A stretch of DNA of 64,000 bases from Ferdinandcohnia sp036965165 (lineage in GTDB: Bacteria; Bacillota; Bacilli; Bacillales; Bacillaceae_L), in assembly GCF_036965165.1 (NCBI RefSeq), contig NZ_JBALOX010000021.1, forward strand, positions 1 through 64,000. Direction: 5' to 3'. The notes beneath the pieces are model-generated. The model saw only the letters and a list, made by a program, of their open reading frames with translations. It was not told the DNA's origin and made no database searches. The stretch's first letter is position 1. Each line of letters starts with the position of its first letter. Shown piece after piece: positions 51,612 to 60,960 of this stretch. The position numbers and the translations under genes were made by a program.

Positions 51612-51900
51612 ATATTTAATCCTCCATTTATTTAATACTTTATAATTTACGTTTAACCCCTTTTTTCTCTCTACAAAATAGACTCCATAACTCATCGATA
51701 AGTTACAGACATTGAAAATAAAAAGACCTTTTTTCAAAGCAGAAAAAAGGTATAGAAAAAACATGAATACCGAACTTTTGGGTGTTTTTAGGTACCAATC
51801 CAAATAAACCAAAAAGGACGTACGGACAAAAGTTGAAAAATCAAAAACGTATTTCAATTTTTCGACTGATATTATCATACAAAAAGTGATAAAAAAATAC
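51612..51900 (-). promoter_or_regulatory. Long asnB leader with terminator-like hairpin
   Basis: On the minus strand a TATGATAAT-type -10 lies near 51875. About 130 bases later a hairpin ACCTTTTTTC/GAAAAAAGGT (51729-51750) is followed by a T run, all upstream of the asnB start. Short GGTAT/ATACC and TACC/GGTA pairings just before the hairpin could form an alternative structure. The layout suggests attenuation. It does not contain a recognisable T-box sequence. Confidence 0.4.
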
Positions 51901-52118
51901 AAATTTCTTTCGTTATGTCATCATGACAAAACCCAGTATTTTCGCACGAATTGAAATGAAAATGTAATAATACTTTGACGTTTTAAGACAAATTTTTATG
52001 TTATAATACAAAACATGTGAATATATAGCAAAATATGATAATTTTGGTCAGATATAAATCCTGTTTTTTCCTTGTGAATGATAGATTACTAGGTTAGTAG
52101 AAGGGGGAATTCGGTAAG

Positions 52119-53438
52119 TTGAATAGAAAGCTTATTATTGTTTGGATGGGTATATCAATAGGACTTGGAAGTTTATTTACATCTATGCCGAATACTGCAT
52201 TGGCGGTTCAAAAAAATGAAAAGCTAGAAAATGAGAAGAAAGAGGTTCAGGAGAAGAAATCAGAGCTAGAGTCTGAAATCTCTCAAAAAGAAGATGCGAT
52301 TGGTGAAATCAAACAACAAAAAGTCGGTGTTGAACAGGAAATTAAGCGACTTGATTTTGCAGTAGATGAAACACGCGGGAAAATTGATGGCACAAAAGCA
52401 CAAATCCAAGAAACAAAAGAAGATATAGAGCGCCTTGAAGCTGAAATGAAGGTGCTTGAGGAACGAATTCAGAAGCGGGACGAGCTTATTAAAGATCGGA
52501 TGCGCAGCCTCCAGCAAAGCGGTGGAGTGGTTAGCTATGTGGACGTGTTACTCGGTGCTAAAAGCTTTAATGATTTCATCAACCGAGTTAGTGCAGTATC
52601 TACATTCGTACAAGCTGACCGTGAAATTATGAAAGAACATGAAGCAGATGTTAAACAACTAGAAGAAAACAAAGTTGAGGTTAAAACCTTACTTGTACAG
52701 CAGGAAGATCAGTTGAAGGAACTTGACCGGTTAGAAGTCCAACTCAAGTCTCAAATTCAAGAACAAAATAAAGTAATGGCCCAATTAGAGGTCCAAGAGC
52801 AAGAGATGCATGATGAGCTTCATGCATTAGAGGATGTCGGTGAATTATTAGCTGCACAGGAAAAAGCGATTCAAATGGAAATCAATGCGTGGAACCAAAA
52901 GCAAAAAGAGCTTGAAGAGCAGCGAAAAAAGGCTGAAGAGGAACGTAAAAGGATTGAAGAGGAACGTAAAAAGGCTGAAGCGGAAGGAAGAACACCGCCT
53001 CCCCTACCAGAAGCGCCACCCGTCGTGAATAGCGGTGGGTTTATAAACCCAACAACAGGCCGTTTAACATCCGGTTTCGGAGAGCGTTGGGGAAGAATGC
53101 ATTACGGAATTGATATTGGAAAAGGTGGCCGTACAGGAAATGTTCCGATTTATGCGTCCGCGAGCGGTACGGTTACGCGCTCTAACTTTAGCAGTAGTTA
53201 TGGAAATGTCATCATTATTACCCACTATATCAATGGACGTCAGATGACAACTCTTTATGCTCATTTACAAGAACGATTTGTTGGCCAATATGATAGGGTA
53301 GAACAAGGAGCTTTAATTGGTTACATGGGGAATACAGGAGATTCAAAAGGAGCTCATCTCCATTTTGAAATTTACGACGGACCATATCAAGCATCACATT
53401 CAAACGCAGTAAACCCACTTAATTACGTATCATATTGA
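52119..53438 (+). CDS. Secreted coiled-coil M23 (LytM) endopeptidase/activator
   Basis: A 439-residue exported protein: signal peptide (about 1-29, ending ALAVQ), a long coiled coil (about 30-290) rich in Glu/Lys/Gln with repeats EEQRKKAEEERKRIEEE, a proline hinge, then an M23 domain (about 315-435) with LTSGFGERWGRMHYGIDIG and GAHLHFEIYDG carrying the zinc ligands. The layout is EnvC/CwlO-like. Such proteins cut peptide cross-links or activate amidases during growth or division. The start is TTG after AGAAGGGGG. It is monocistronic with a strong terminator. Confidence 0.88.
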   Translation: MNRKLIIVWMGISIGLGSLFTSMPNTALAVQKNEKLENEKKEVQEKKSELESEISQKEDAIGEIKQQKVGVEQEIKRLDFAVDETRGKIDGTKAQIQETKEDIERLEAEMKVLEERIQKRDELIKDRMRSLQQSGGVVSYVDVLLGAKSFNDFINRVSAVSTFVQADREIMKEHEADVKQLEENKVEVKTLLVQQEDQLKELDRLEVQLKSQIQEQNKVMAQLEVQEQEMHDELHALEDVGELLAAQEKAIQMEINAWNQKQKELEEQRKKAEEERKRIEEERKKAEAEGRTPPPLPEAPPVVNSGGFINPTTGRLTSGFGERWGRMHYGIDIGKGGRTGNVPIYASASGTVTRSNFSSSYGNVIIITHYINGRQMTTLYAHLQERFVGQYDRVEQGALIGYMGNTGDSKGAHLHFEIYDGPYQASHSNAVNPLNYVSY

Positions 53439-53446
53439 TGATTGAA

Positions 53447-53480
53447 ACGCCCGACCAAAATAAGGTCGGGCGTTTTATTT
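53447..53480 (+). terminator. Terminator after the M23 gene
   Basis: AACGCCCGACC and GGTCGGGCGTT form an 11-bp GC-rich stem with a 6-base loop and a T-rich tail. Confidence 0.88.
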
Positions 53481-53481
53481 T

Positions 53482-53613
53482 TTAACTTTATTCAGCCAGG
53501 GTTTAAAGCCCGGCTGAATAAAGTTAAAGCCTCCGGCGGTGCCACAGATTTTCAAAGGTAATTTTTCGAGCTAGTCGAAAAAATCTGGGCGCAAATACGC
53601 CAATGCGTATTTG
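53482..53613. repeat. Hairpin-rich repeat, copy 1
   Basis: A perfect 17-bp inverted repeat TTTAACTTTATTCAGCC/GGCTGAATAAAGTTAAA (53482-53529) is followed by GCCTCCGGCGG and an AGATTTT/AAAATCT stem. The CAAATACGC/GCGTATTTG hairpin (53592-53613) closes it. The outer modules recur around the N gap at 54540-54729. Confidence 0.7.
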
Positions 53614-53621
53614 ATAACAAA

Positions 53622-53645
53622 AAACCCACATTCAATGTGGGTTTA
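53622..53645 (-). terminator. Terminator of the Crp/Fnr gene
   Basis: AAACCCACATT and AATGTGGGTTT form an 11-bp stem, with a T run on the minus strand; it overlaps the stop codon. Confidence 0.8.
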
Positions 53646-54344
53646 CAATGTTTTTGCTTTCTTTTTTAAGCCTTCAAGATCGAGGATATGAATATCCCTT
53701 TGACCGCTTACCTCAATTAGGTTGTCTGAAATGAATTTAACAAACTTCCGGCTGATGGTTTCTGGTGTTGTGCCGATAAGAGACGCCAAAACCTTTTTAG
53801 TAATAGGAAGTGTAAACCGACCATCCTTGGAGCGAACTCGGTTATTAAACAAAAGGAGAACACTTGCTAACCGTTGCTCGACCTCCATTAAGCTCAGTAA
53901 ACTCATCCACTCATCAGCCTGATAAATTCTCTCGTTCAATTCCCGCATGAAGCGAAGCGCCAATTTGTGGTTTCGCTCTAATGTATTAAAGAAATCCTGT
54001 TTCTGGATGGTATAGATAACAGTATCGTTAATCGCAACCGCATTTGCATAATGATTTTCCGTTTGAAGCATGGCTGATTGACCAAAAAAGTCATCAGGGA
54101 ATAGGAGGCGAACAATTTGTTCCTTTCCGTCTACTGCCACTTTTGTGATTTTAATAATGCCCTCACCGATAATATATAGCGTATCAGAGGGGTCACCTTC
54201 ACTAAAAATCACATCTCCTTTGCGGAAATTACGAATTTGAATGACCTTTTGTAAAAGATTCATTTCCTTCTCATTTAAACCTTGAAAAATAGGTACCAGA
54301 CGAATATAGCTTGGATCATGTGGACTGCTAATCATACAGAACAC
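53643..54344 (-). CDS. Crp/Fnr-family transcriptional regulator
   Basis: A 233-residue regulator. It has a cyclic-nucleotide-like beta-roll (about 10-125, FRKGDVIFSEGDPSDTLYIIGEGIIKITK), a long dimer helix, and a C-terminal winged helix with recognition helix TTPETISRKFVKF (about 190). The E-xx-SR arrangement is that of E. coli FNR-type readers of TTGAT half-sites. No FNR-like cluster of cysteines is seen, so the sensed signal is unclear. GTG 54344 is five bases after AAAGGAG; ATG 54335 is the alternative. It is divergent from odhA. Confidence 0.87.
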   Translation of the reverse strand: MFCMISSPHDPSYIRLVPIFQGLNEKEMNLLQKVIQIRNFRKGDVIFSEGDPSDTLYIIGEGIIKITKVAVDGKEQIVRLLFPDDFFGQSAMLQTENHYANAVAINDTVIYTIQKQDFFNTLERNHKLALRFMRELNERIYQADEWMSLLSLMEVEQRLASVLLLFNNRVRSKDGRFTLPITKKVLASLIGTTPETISRKFVKFISDNLIEVSGQRDIHILDLEGLKKKAKTL

Positions 54345-54539
54345 TTTTTCTCCTTTCAAAATGCCCATAAAATGCGGACTCTTGTTGTACTTTAGTTTAC
54401 CTACATTGCTGAAGTCTAAACGGACTATCGGTATCAAAAGTGTAAGTGGATCAACGGTTCCTTTACTTCAAGTGGAATGTTGTACTACAATAGAGACTTC
54501 ACTTTATGTTGTTTTAAAATCATATTATTTTCTTTAGTT

Positions 54540-54729
54540 CAAATACGCCTATGCGTATTTGTGCCTGATTGTTAGGCCCACAGGAAGTGGNNNNNNNNNN
54601 NNNNNNNNNNNNNNNNNNNNNNNNNNNNNNNNNNNNNNNNNNNNNNNNNNNNNNNNNNNNNNNNNNNNNNNNNNNNNNNNGCTTTAACTTTATTCAGGAG
54701 AAGTCCCACTTCTTCTGAACATAGTTAAA
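54540..54729. repeat. Hairpin-rich repeat, copy 2, containing a 90-base assembly gap
   Basis: CAAATACGC/GCGTATTTG (54540-54561) matches the end of copy 1. After the undetermined bases 54591-54680, GCTTTAACTTTATTCAG and CTGAAC-ATAGTTAAA (54683-54729) match its beginning. The gap therefore falls inside or between repeat units. Confidence 0.65.
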
Positions 54730-54742
54730 AATCCTTTCAAAA

Positions 54743-54758
54743 CTTGATTTATATCAAG
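54743..54758. promoter_or_regulatory. Perfect FNR-type box TTGAT-N4-ATCAA
   Basis: CTTGATTTATATCAAG is a 16-bp near-perfect dyad containing TTGATTTATATCAA, the E. coli FNR/ANR consensus. It lies in the control region between the Crp/Fnr gene and odhA. It fits the recognition helix of the adjacent regulator. Confidence 0.6.
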
Positions 54759-54991
54759 GAAACTTTTTGCTTTCAACTATATGATAAGGATAACATATTT
54801 AATCAGAATAATGACTATATAATGACTCTTATTTTGCCTATTTTTACGGCTTTTTTTTGGAAACTCCCAATGTAAGCACTTTACTAGAAAATAGTTGGAA
54901 ATAGGGTATAGTATGGGTAGATGTCATATTTCTGTGAAATACAAATTGTCTATGTAAATATTACAACGTGTAATATGGAGGCTAATTAAAA

Positions 54992-57832
54992 ATGGATAAT
55001 CAACTAAAGAAAAATGTGTGGGAGTCATTCTATGGCCCAAATATGGGTTATGTTTTTGACATGTATGAAAAATACAAGAATGATCCTAGTTCAGTAGACT
55101 CATCTGTGAAAGCGCTTTTTGAAGAACTTGGACCACCACCGGCAGATGAGCAAGCAGCGACAGCAGAGTTAGTAAGTGAGGGTATCTCACCGAAAACAAT
55201 CAAAACGATTACATCCGGAGCAAAATTAATTAGAAGCATTCGTGCATACGGGCACTTAGCCGCTGATATTTATCCGCTTCGCACTAGACCGAAGCCAGAT
55301 ACCAGCTTTTTAGAGCCTGGTTATTATAATCTTACAAAAGAAGATTTAATGGATATTCCAGCGACATATATTTGGGAAGAAGCTCCTCCATTTGTTCATA
55401 CTGGATGGGACGCCTACGAGCATTTGAAATCTGTTTACACAAAAACCATTGCTTATGAATTTGGACATGTTGACCCTGAAGACGAAAGACAATGGTTAAG
55501 AGAGCAGGTTGAAATCAGAGGAGTAGGCTTAAAGCTTACTGCTGATGAAAAGAAACAACTTGCGGAGCGATTAATGAATGTTGATGGCTTTGAAAAGTTC
55601 TTACACAAAACGTTCGTTGGTCAAAAGCGTTTCTCAATCGAAGGATTAGATATGCTTGTACCAATGCTTGAACGATTAATCCAAGAGGGCAGTAGTGATG
55701 GTACCGACAATATTATGATCGGTATGGCTCACCGCGGCCGTTTAAATGTGCTAGCACATGTTCTTAATAAACCATACGAATTAATTTTCTCTGAATTCCA
55801 CCATGCACCAAACAAAGATTTAATTCCTTCTGAAGGCTCAAGAGGAATTAACTATGGTTGGTCTGGGGACGTGAAATATCACTTAGGGGCTGACCGCAAT
55901 TTTAAAGGACCTAAGGAACATACAACCCGAATTAATCTAGCAAACAACCCTAGTCACTTAGAGTTTGTAAACCCTGTTGTGCTAGGAATCACTCGTGCTG
56001 TACAGGACAATACGAGAAAAGCTGGCTACCCGGTTCAGGATAAGCAAAGTGCAATTAGTGTACTGATCCACGGTGACGCGGCATTCCCAGGTGAGGGTGT
56101 TGTAGCTGAATCATTGAACTTAAGCAGATTAAAAGGATACGAAACGGGCGGATCGGTTCATATCATTGCCAATAATATGGTTGGTTTTACAACAAATAAT
56201 ACAGATTCTCGTTCAACTCGTTTTGCAAGTGACCTTGCAAAAGGATATGAGATTCCAATTGTACGTGTCAATGCGGACGATCCGGAAGCTTGTCTTGCGG
56301 CAATTCATTTTGCATATGAATACCGTAAGCGTTTTGAAAAAGATATCTTAATTGATTTAGTTGGATACAGACGCTTTGGTCACAACGAAATGGATGACCC
56401 AAGTGTAACACAGCCATTATTGTACAAAATGATTGCAAATCATCCGGTAATCGCTGATAAGTATGGAAATGACCTAGTTGCTGAGAACGTAACAACAGTT
56501 GAAGAACTTTCACAAAAACGTGACGATTTCATGCAAAGTCTTCAATCTATTTTTGACGATTTTGTGGAAAATGAAGAGCGTGTGAAGCCGAAGAAGCCGA
56601 AAGCTTTATCAGCTATTCCAGAATTCGATACGACAGTACCTGCTGATCTTTTACGCAGCATGAATAAAGGATTATTACAATGGCCAAAATCCATAACTGT
56701 TTATCCAAAGCTTGAGAGAATTTTAAAACGCCGTGAAACAGCATTGGATGAAGAGAATAAGGTAGACTGGGCATTGGCTGAAACACTAGCATTCGGATCA
56801 GTACTTGCGGAAGGAAAAACAGTTCGATTAACTGGTCAGGATAGTGAAAGAGGGACTTTTGCCCATCGTCATGTTGCCTTAAATGACTATGAAACTAATG
56901 AAAAATATGTTCCGTTACACAATATTCCAGAAGCAAAAGCTTCATTCTCAATCTATAACAGCCCATTATCTGAATCTGCTGTTCTTGGATTTGAATACGG
57001 TTATAGTGTTCAAGATGAGAATGCGCTTGTCCTTTGGGAAGCACAGTTTGGTGACTTTGTAAACGTAGCACAGCCGATTATTGACCAATTCATTTCATCA
57101 GGTCATGCGAAATGGGGACAAAAATCAGGTCTTGTGATGCTTTTACCACATGGATACGAAGGACAAGGTCCAGAGCACTCAAGTGGTAGAGTGGAACGTT
57201 TCTTAAATGCAGCTGGGGAAAATAATTGGATTGTTGCGAACGTAACAAGCGCTTCACAATATTTCCATTTATTAAGAAGACAATCATTGCTTACTTCAAC
57301 TGATGAAGCAAGACCATTGATTGTAATGACTCCAAAGAGTCTACTTCGCCATCCACAAACAGCTTCATCACTAGCTGATTTAACGAATGGAAGCTTCAAG
57401 CCATTACTTGAACAGCCAGGAATGGGAACTGAGAAAGAGAAAGTCACTCGCTTAATACTTTGTACTGGTAAAGTTGCAATTGACTTAGCAACAGAAGCTG
57501 CTAATTTACCTCCTGAACAAGCACAAAGCTTGCATATTGCTAGAGTGGAACAAATGTATCCATTCCCTAAGCAAGAACTAGAGGAATTAGTAAGCCAATA
57601 TCCAAACCTACAAGAAGTTGTTTGGGTTCAAGAAGAGCCTAAGAACATGGGTGCGTGGCCAGCTCTACAACCAGTATTAATGGACATTTTATCTGAAGAA
57701 ATTAAACTAGATTATATTGGTAGACCGAAGCGTTCAAGTCCAGCTACGGGCGACCCAGATATTCATAAACAAGAACAAGCTTGGATTATGCAGGATGCAT
57801 TGCTTATAGAAAAAGGAGGGAATCAGCAATGA
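54992..57832 (+). CDS. odhA: 2-oxoglutarate dehydrogenase E1 component
   Basis: 946 residues, the usual OdhA length. It decarboxylates 2-oxoglutarate with thiamine diphosphate in the TCA cycle. The N-terminus WESFYGPNMGYVFDMYEKYK, the IGMAHRGRLNVLAHVLNKPYE motif near 247 and the ThDP-binding GDAAFPGEGVVAESLNLS near 350 are diagnostic. DLVGYRRFGHNEMDDPS and GYEGQGPEHSSGRVERFL also belong to the family. GGAGG lies ten bases before the ATG. The stop overlaps the odhB start as ATGA. Confidence 0.95.
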   Translation: MDNQLKKNVWESFYGPNMGYVFDMYEKYKNDPSSVDSSVKALFEELGPPPADEQAATAELVSEGISPKTIKTITSGAKLIRSIRAYGHLAADIYPLRTRPKPDTSFLEPGYYNLTKEDLMDIPATYIWEEAPPFVHTGWDAYEHLKSVYTKTIAYEFGHVDPEDERQWLREQVEIRGVGLKLTADEKKQLAERLMNVDGFEKFLHKTFVGQKRFSIEGLDMLVPMLERLIQEGSSDGTDNIMIGMAHRGRLNVLAHVLNKPYELIFSEFHHAPNKDLIPSEGSRGINYGWSGDVKYHLGADRNFKGPKEHTTRINLANNPSHLEFVNPVVLGITRAVQDNTRKAGYPVQDKQSAISVLIHGDAAFPGEGVVAESLNLSRLKGYETGGSVHIIANNMVGFTTNNTDSRSTRFASDLAKGYEIPIVRVNADDPEACLAAIHFAYEYRKRFEKDILIDLVGYRRFGHNEMDDPSVTQPLLYKMIANHPVIADKYGNDLVAENVTTVEELSQKRDDFMQSLQSIFDDFVENEERVKPKKPKALSAIPEFDTTVPADLLRSMNKGLLQWPKSITVYPKLERILKRRETALDEENKVDWALAETLAFGSVLAEGKTVRLTGQDSERGTFAHRHVALNDYETNEKYVPLHNIPEAKASFSIYNSPLSESAVLGFEYGYSVQDENALVLWEAQFGDFVNVAQPIIDQFISSGHAKWGQKSGLVMLLPHGYEGQGPEHSSGRVERFLNAAGENNWIVANVTSASQYFHLLRRQSLLTSTDEARPLIVMTPKSLLRHPQTASSLADLTNGSFKPLLEQPGMGTEKEKVTRLILCTGKVAIDLATEAANLPPEQAQSLHIARVEQMYPFPKQELEELVSQYPNLQEVVWVQEEPKNMGAWPALQPVLMDILSEEIKLDYIGRPKRSSPATGDPDIHKQEQAWIMQDALLIEKGGNQQ

Positions 57833-59082
57833 TCGAAATCAAAGTTCCAGAACTAGCTGAATCCATTACAGAAGGAACAATTGTTGAATGGTTAAAAAAA
57901 GAAGGCGAACTTGTTAACAAAGGTGAGTCCATCGCTGAACTTGAAACAGATAAAGTAAACGTTGAAATTAACAGTGAACATACAGGTGTTATCAAAGAAT
58001 TCTTATTCAACCCAGGTGATAATGTTGAAGTAGGTCAAGTTATTGCAAAGCTTGATGAAAATGGTTCAGAATCAAGCGCAGCAAGTCCTGCGCCAGAAGC
58101 AGCACCTGCTGGAGAGCCTCAAGCGGCAGCTTCAGAAGCAAAACAAGAACCTGTTGCGGCTGAATCAGCTGCAGAGAAGGGCAAGCAAGCAATTGCTTCT
58201 CCTGCAGCTAGAAAACGCGCAAGAGAGCTTGGTATTGACTTGAACGAAGTTCCATACAAAGATCCACTTGGACGCGTTCGAGTTGAAGGAGTAGAAGCTT
58301 ACAAGCAAGTACAAGCTGCTCCAACACCAGCTCCTGCAGCAAAACAGCCTGCAGCAGCACCAGTTGTAAATGACGACCCACGTGTAGAACGTATTAAAAT
58401 GTCCAGACGTCGTCAAACAATTGCAAAAAAACTTGTTGAAGCACAACATACAGCAGCAATGCTAACAACATTTAATGAAGTTGATATGACAGCTGTTATG
58501 GATGTAAGAGCTCGTCGTAAAGATGCTTTCTTCAAAAAGCATGGTGTGAAACTTGGCTTCATGTCATTTTTCACAAAAGCAGTTATCGGAGCACTTAAGC
58601 AGTATCCATACGTAAATGCTGAAATTCAAGGGAATGAAATTGTTCTTAAGAACTTCTATGACATTGGTATTGCGGTTTCTGCAGAAGAAGGTTTAGTTGT
58701 ACCAGTTGTACGTAATGCAGATACATTAAGCTTTGCAGGTATTGAAGCTGAAATCGGTCGACTTGCAGTTAAAGCAAGAGACAATAAATTAGGATTAAGC
58801 GACCTTCAAGGTGGAACATTCACCATCACAAATGGTGGAACATTCGGTTCCCTAAACTCAACACCAATTATTAACGCACCACAGGTTGGTATTTTGGGAA
58901 TGCACAAAATCCAAAGACGCCCTGTTGTTGTAGATAATAATGATACTGTTGAAGTACGTCCAATGATGTATGTGGCATTATCTTATGACCACAGAATCAT
59001 TGACGGTAAAGATGCTGTTGGATTCCTTGTAAAAGTAAAAGAACTATTAGAAGATCCAGAAGACCTATTATTAGAAGGTTGA
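57829..59082 (+). CDS. odhB: 2-oxoglutarate dehydrogenase E2 (dihydrolipoyl succinyltransferase)
   Basis: A 417-residue E2: lipoyl domain (about 1-76) with the lipoylated lysine in ELETDKVNVEI (about 43), an Ala/Pro/Glu-rich linker, a peripheral subunit-binding domain (ASPAARKRARELGIDLNEV, about 120-160) and the catalytic domain with the LSYDHRIIDGKDAVGFL motif near 385. It transfers the succinyl group to CoA. ATG 57829 overlaps the odhA stop. A terminator follows. Confidence 0.95.
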   Translation: MIEIKVPELAESITEGTIVEWLKKEGELVNKGESIAELETDKVNVEINSEHTGVIKEFLFNPGDNVEVGQVIAKLDENGSESSAASPAPEAAPAGEPQAAASEAKQEPVAAESAAEKGKQAIASPAARKRARELGIDLNEVPYKDPLGRVRVEGVEAYKQVQAAPTPAPAAKQPAAAPVVNDDPRVERIKMSRRRQTIAKKLVEAQHTAAMLTTFNEVDMTAVMDVRARRKDAFFKKHGVKLGFMSFFTKAVIGALKQYPYVNAEIQGNEIVLKNFYDIGIAVSAEEGLVVPVVRNADTLSFAGIEAEIGRLAVKARDNKLGLSDLQGGTFTITNGGTFGSLNSTPIINAPQVGILGMHKIQRRPVVVDNNDTVEVRPMMYVALSYDHRIIDGKDAVGFLVKVKELLEDPEDLLLEG

Positions 59083-59099
59083 TTAAATAGTACGGGAAG

Positions 59100-59133
59100 A
59101 AAAGACGTATGAATTGGCATACGTCTTTTCTTT
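59100..59133 (+). terminator. Terminator of odhAB
   Basis: AAAAGACGTATG and CATACGTCTTTT form a 12-bp stem with a 6-base loop and T-rich tail. Confidence 0.85.
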
Positions 59134-59180
59134 ATTTACCAAGGTTTCTAACCGGGGATCGGGTTGTACCTGAACCGATA

Positions 59181-59369
59181 ATTAGACGGAGAAATTCCGC
59201 TTAATGCGTAATTATTATTAAAAAGGTCTAAATAAACGGAAAGATTCCGTCTATTGACTTGAAATATGTAGAAATGGAGGGACTTGACTTGAATAGTCGG
59301 AAAAACTCCCCTTATATACCCCGAAACGAGCTCCATTTTGCATTTAACCGGAAACCTCCGCTTATTTTG
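59181..59369. repeat. ~189-bp dispersed repeat, copy 3
   Basis: TAGACGGAGAAATTCCGC, GCGTAATTATTATT, TAAACGGAAAGATTCCGTC, GGGACTTGACTTGAA, CCCCGAAACGAGCTCCATT and CCGGAAACCTCCGC occur in the same order and spacing as copies 1 and 2. It fills most of the odhB-gdhA gap. Confidence 0.75.
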
Positions 59370-59385
59370 TTTTTTACTCGATCAT

Positions 59386-59422
59386 GAAAAAAACGCTGCT
59401 TTCCAGTAGGAAAACAGCGTCT
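59386..59422 (-). terminator. Terminator of gdhA
   Basis: Read on the minus strand, ACGCTGTTTTCC and GGAAAGCAGCGT form a stem with one mismatch, followed by a T run. Confidence 0.8.
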
Positions 59423-59467
59423 AGTGTATATAGCTCGATCGCCCGGACAAGGCGATTGCATTCAATT

Positions 59468-60862
59468 TTAGATAACTCCGTGAGCGATCATTGCGTCAGC
59501 TACTTTTAAGAAGCCAGCGATGTTAGATCCGTATACAAGGTTTCCTGGATGACCGTATTCTTCAGCAGCATCCATGCTGTGACGGTAGATGGAAGCCATT
59601 ATGTCTTGTAGCTTGCTGTCCACTTCTTCAAATGTCCAAGCAAGTCTCATGCTATTTTGTGACATTTCAAGAGCAGAAACAGCAACTCCGCCAGCATTAA
59701 CTGCTTTCCCAGGTCCGAATAGCACATGGCTTTCAAGGAATAAATCAACTGCTTCTAATGTGGAAGGCATGTTTGCACCTTCACCAACTGCTTTTACTCC
59801 ATTTGAAATAAGAGTTTGTGCAGAATCACTATCAATTTCATTTTGGGTTGCACACGGTAGTGCAATATCACAAGGAATTGACCATATACCAGAGCAGCCT
59901 TCAACATATTCTGCTTCTGGGTGCTCTAACACATATTCCTTTATACGTTTACGCTCTACTTCTTTGATGCGTCTGATTGTTTCTAAGTCTAAGCCATTTT
60001 CATCGTAGATATAGCCGTTTGAGTCACTACATGCAATAACCGTTGCGCCAAGCTGTTGAGCTTTTTCAATCGCATAAATAGAAACATTACCAGAACCTGA
60101 AACAACTACTGTGCTTCCTTCGAAAGAAAGACCTTGTTCTTTAAGCATTTCCTCAACAAAGTAGACAGTTCCGTAGCCTGTTGCTTCCGTACGAGCTAAA
60201 CTACCGCCATACCCAAGTCCTTTTCCAGTAAATACACCTGCTTCAAAACTGCCGCGCAGCCTTTTGTATTGACCGAACATGTAGCCAACTTCTCTTGCAC
60301 CTACACCGATATCCCCAGCTGGAACATCGATGTCCGGTCCAATATGTCTGGTTAGTTCTGTCATAAAGCTTTGTGTAAAACGCATGATTTCATTTTCTGA
60401 TTTACCTTTTGGATCAAAATCAGATCCACCTTTTCCTCCACCAATTGGTAGACCAGTTAAGGAGTTTTTAAGAATTTGTTCAAAGCCGAGAAACTTGATG
60501 ATACTTGCATTAACGGAAGGGTGGAAACGCAAACCGCCTTTATACGGGCCAAGTGCAGAGTTAAACTGAACACGATAGCCACGATTTACATGAATTTGAC
60601 CTTGGTCATCTACCCAAGGTACACGGAATGTAATCATTCTTTCCGGTTCAACGATTCTTTCCAAAATAGCGTGTTGCATATATTTTGGATTCTTAGCAAA
60701 TACAGGTACAAGCGATAGGAAAATTTCTTTCACCGCCTGATGAAACTCTGGTTCATGAGGATTTCTCTTCTTAACCTCCTCATATACTTTGTTCATATAA
60801 TCGGTAGCTTGTTTTAACTCTGGTACAGGAATAGACTGTTCGATCATAGCCATCGTGTACAT
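59468..60862 (-). CDS. gdhA: Glutamate dehydrogenase (NADP-type, hexameric)
   Basis: 464 residues, matching short hexameric NADP-dependent GDH. Substrate motifs are NRGYRVQFNSALGPYKGGLRFHPSV (about 93-117) and LTGLPIGGGKGGSDFDPKGKS (about 136), with the catalytic lysine in GGGKGG. The Rossmann motif VSGSGNVS is near 245 and ALPCATQNEI near 340. It aminates 2-oxoglutarate to glutamate with ammonium. The divergent GltC-like regulator and the nearby odhAB genes put it at the carbon/nitrogen branch point. ATG 60862 follows AAAGGG rather closely; a second ATG three codons on is possible. Confidence 0.92.
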   Translation of the reverse strand: MYTMAMIEQSIPVPELKQATDYMNKVYEEVKKRNPHEPEFHQAVKEIFLSLVPVFAKNPKYMQHAILERIVEPERMITFRVPWVDDQGQIHVNRGYRVQFNSALGPYKGGLRFHPSVNASIIKFLGFEQILKNSLTGLPIGGGKGGSDFDPKGKSENEIMRFTQSFMTELTRHIGPDIDVPAGDIGVGAREVGYMFGQYKRLRGSFEAGVFTGKGLGYGGSLARTEATGYGTVYFVEEMLKEQGLSFEGSTVVVSGSGNVSIYAIEKAQQLGATVIACSDSNGYIYDENGLDLETIRRIKEVERKRIKEYVLEHPEAEYVEGCSGIWSIPCDIALPCATQNEIDSDSAQTLISNGVKAVGEGANMPSTLEAVDLFLESHVLFGPGKAVNAGGVAVSALEMSQNSMRLAWTFEEVDSKLQDIMASIYRHSMDAAEEYGHPGNLVYGSNIAGFLKVADAMIAHGVI

Positions 60863-60932
60863 TCACCCTTTCTTTGCTATATATTTGTTAGTACATAATC
60901 AACGGACAATAAATTTTTTGTTAATTCTTGAT

Positions 60933-60960
60933 ATTAATTATTTTATAATGAATAATTAAT
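60933..60960. promoter_or_regulatory. Dyad operator in the gdhA-gltC divergent region
   Basis: ATTAATTATT and AATAATTAAT are perfect 10-bp inverted arms with an 8-base centre, midway between the divergent genes. It is a candidate LysR-type binding site, although T/A-rich and not the known GltC box. Confidence 0.45.

Noticed and set aside
51612..51900. T-box riboswitch before asnB
   Set aside because: The leader has TTGGTACC, but the conserved AGGGTGGNACCGCG box is missing.
51612..51902. 97-codon upstream extension of the asnB-like frame
   Set aside because: Cys2 must follow the initiator for the glutaminase to work, and GGAGG marks the ATG at 51611; the extension is leader sequence with a terminator hairpin.
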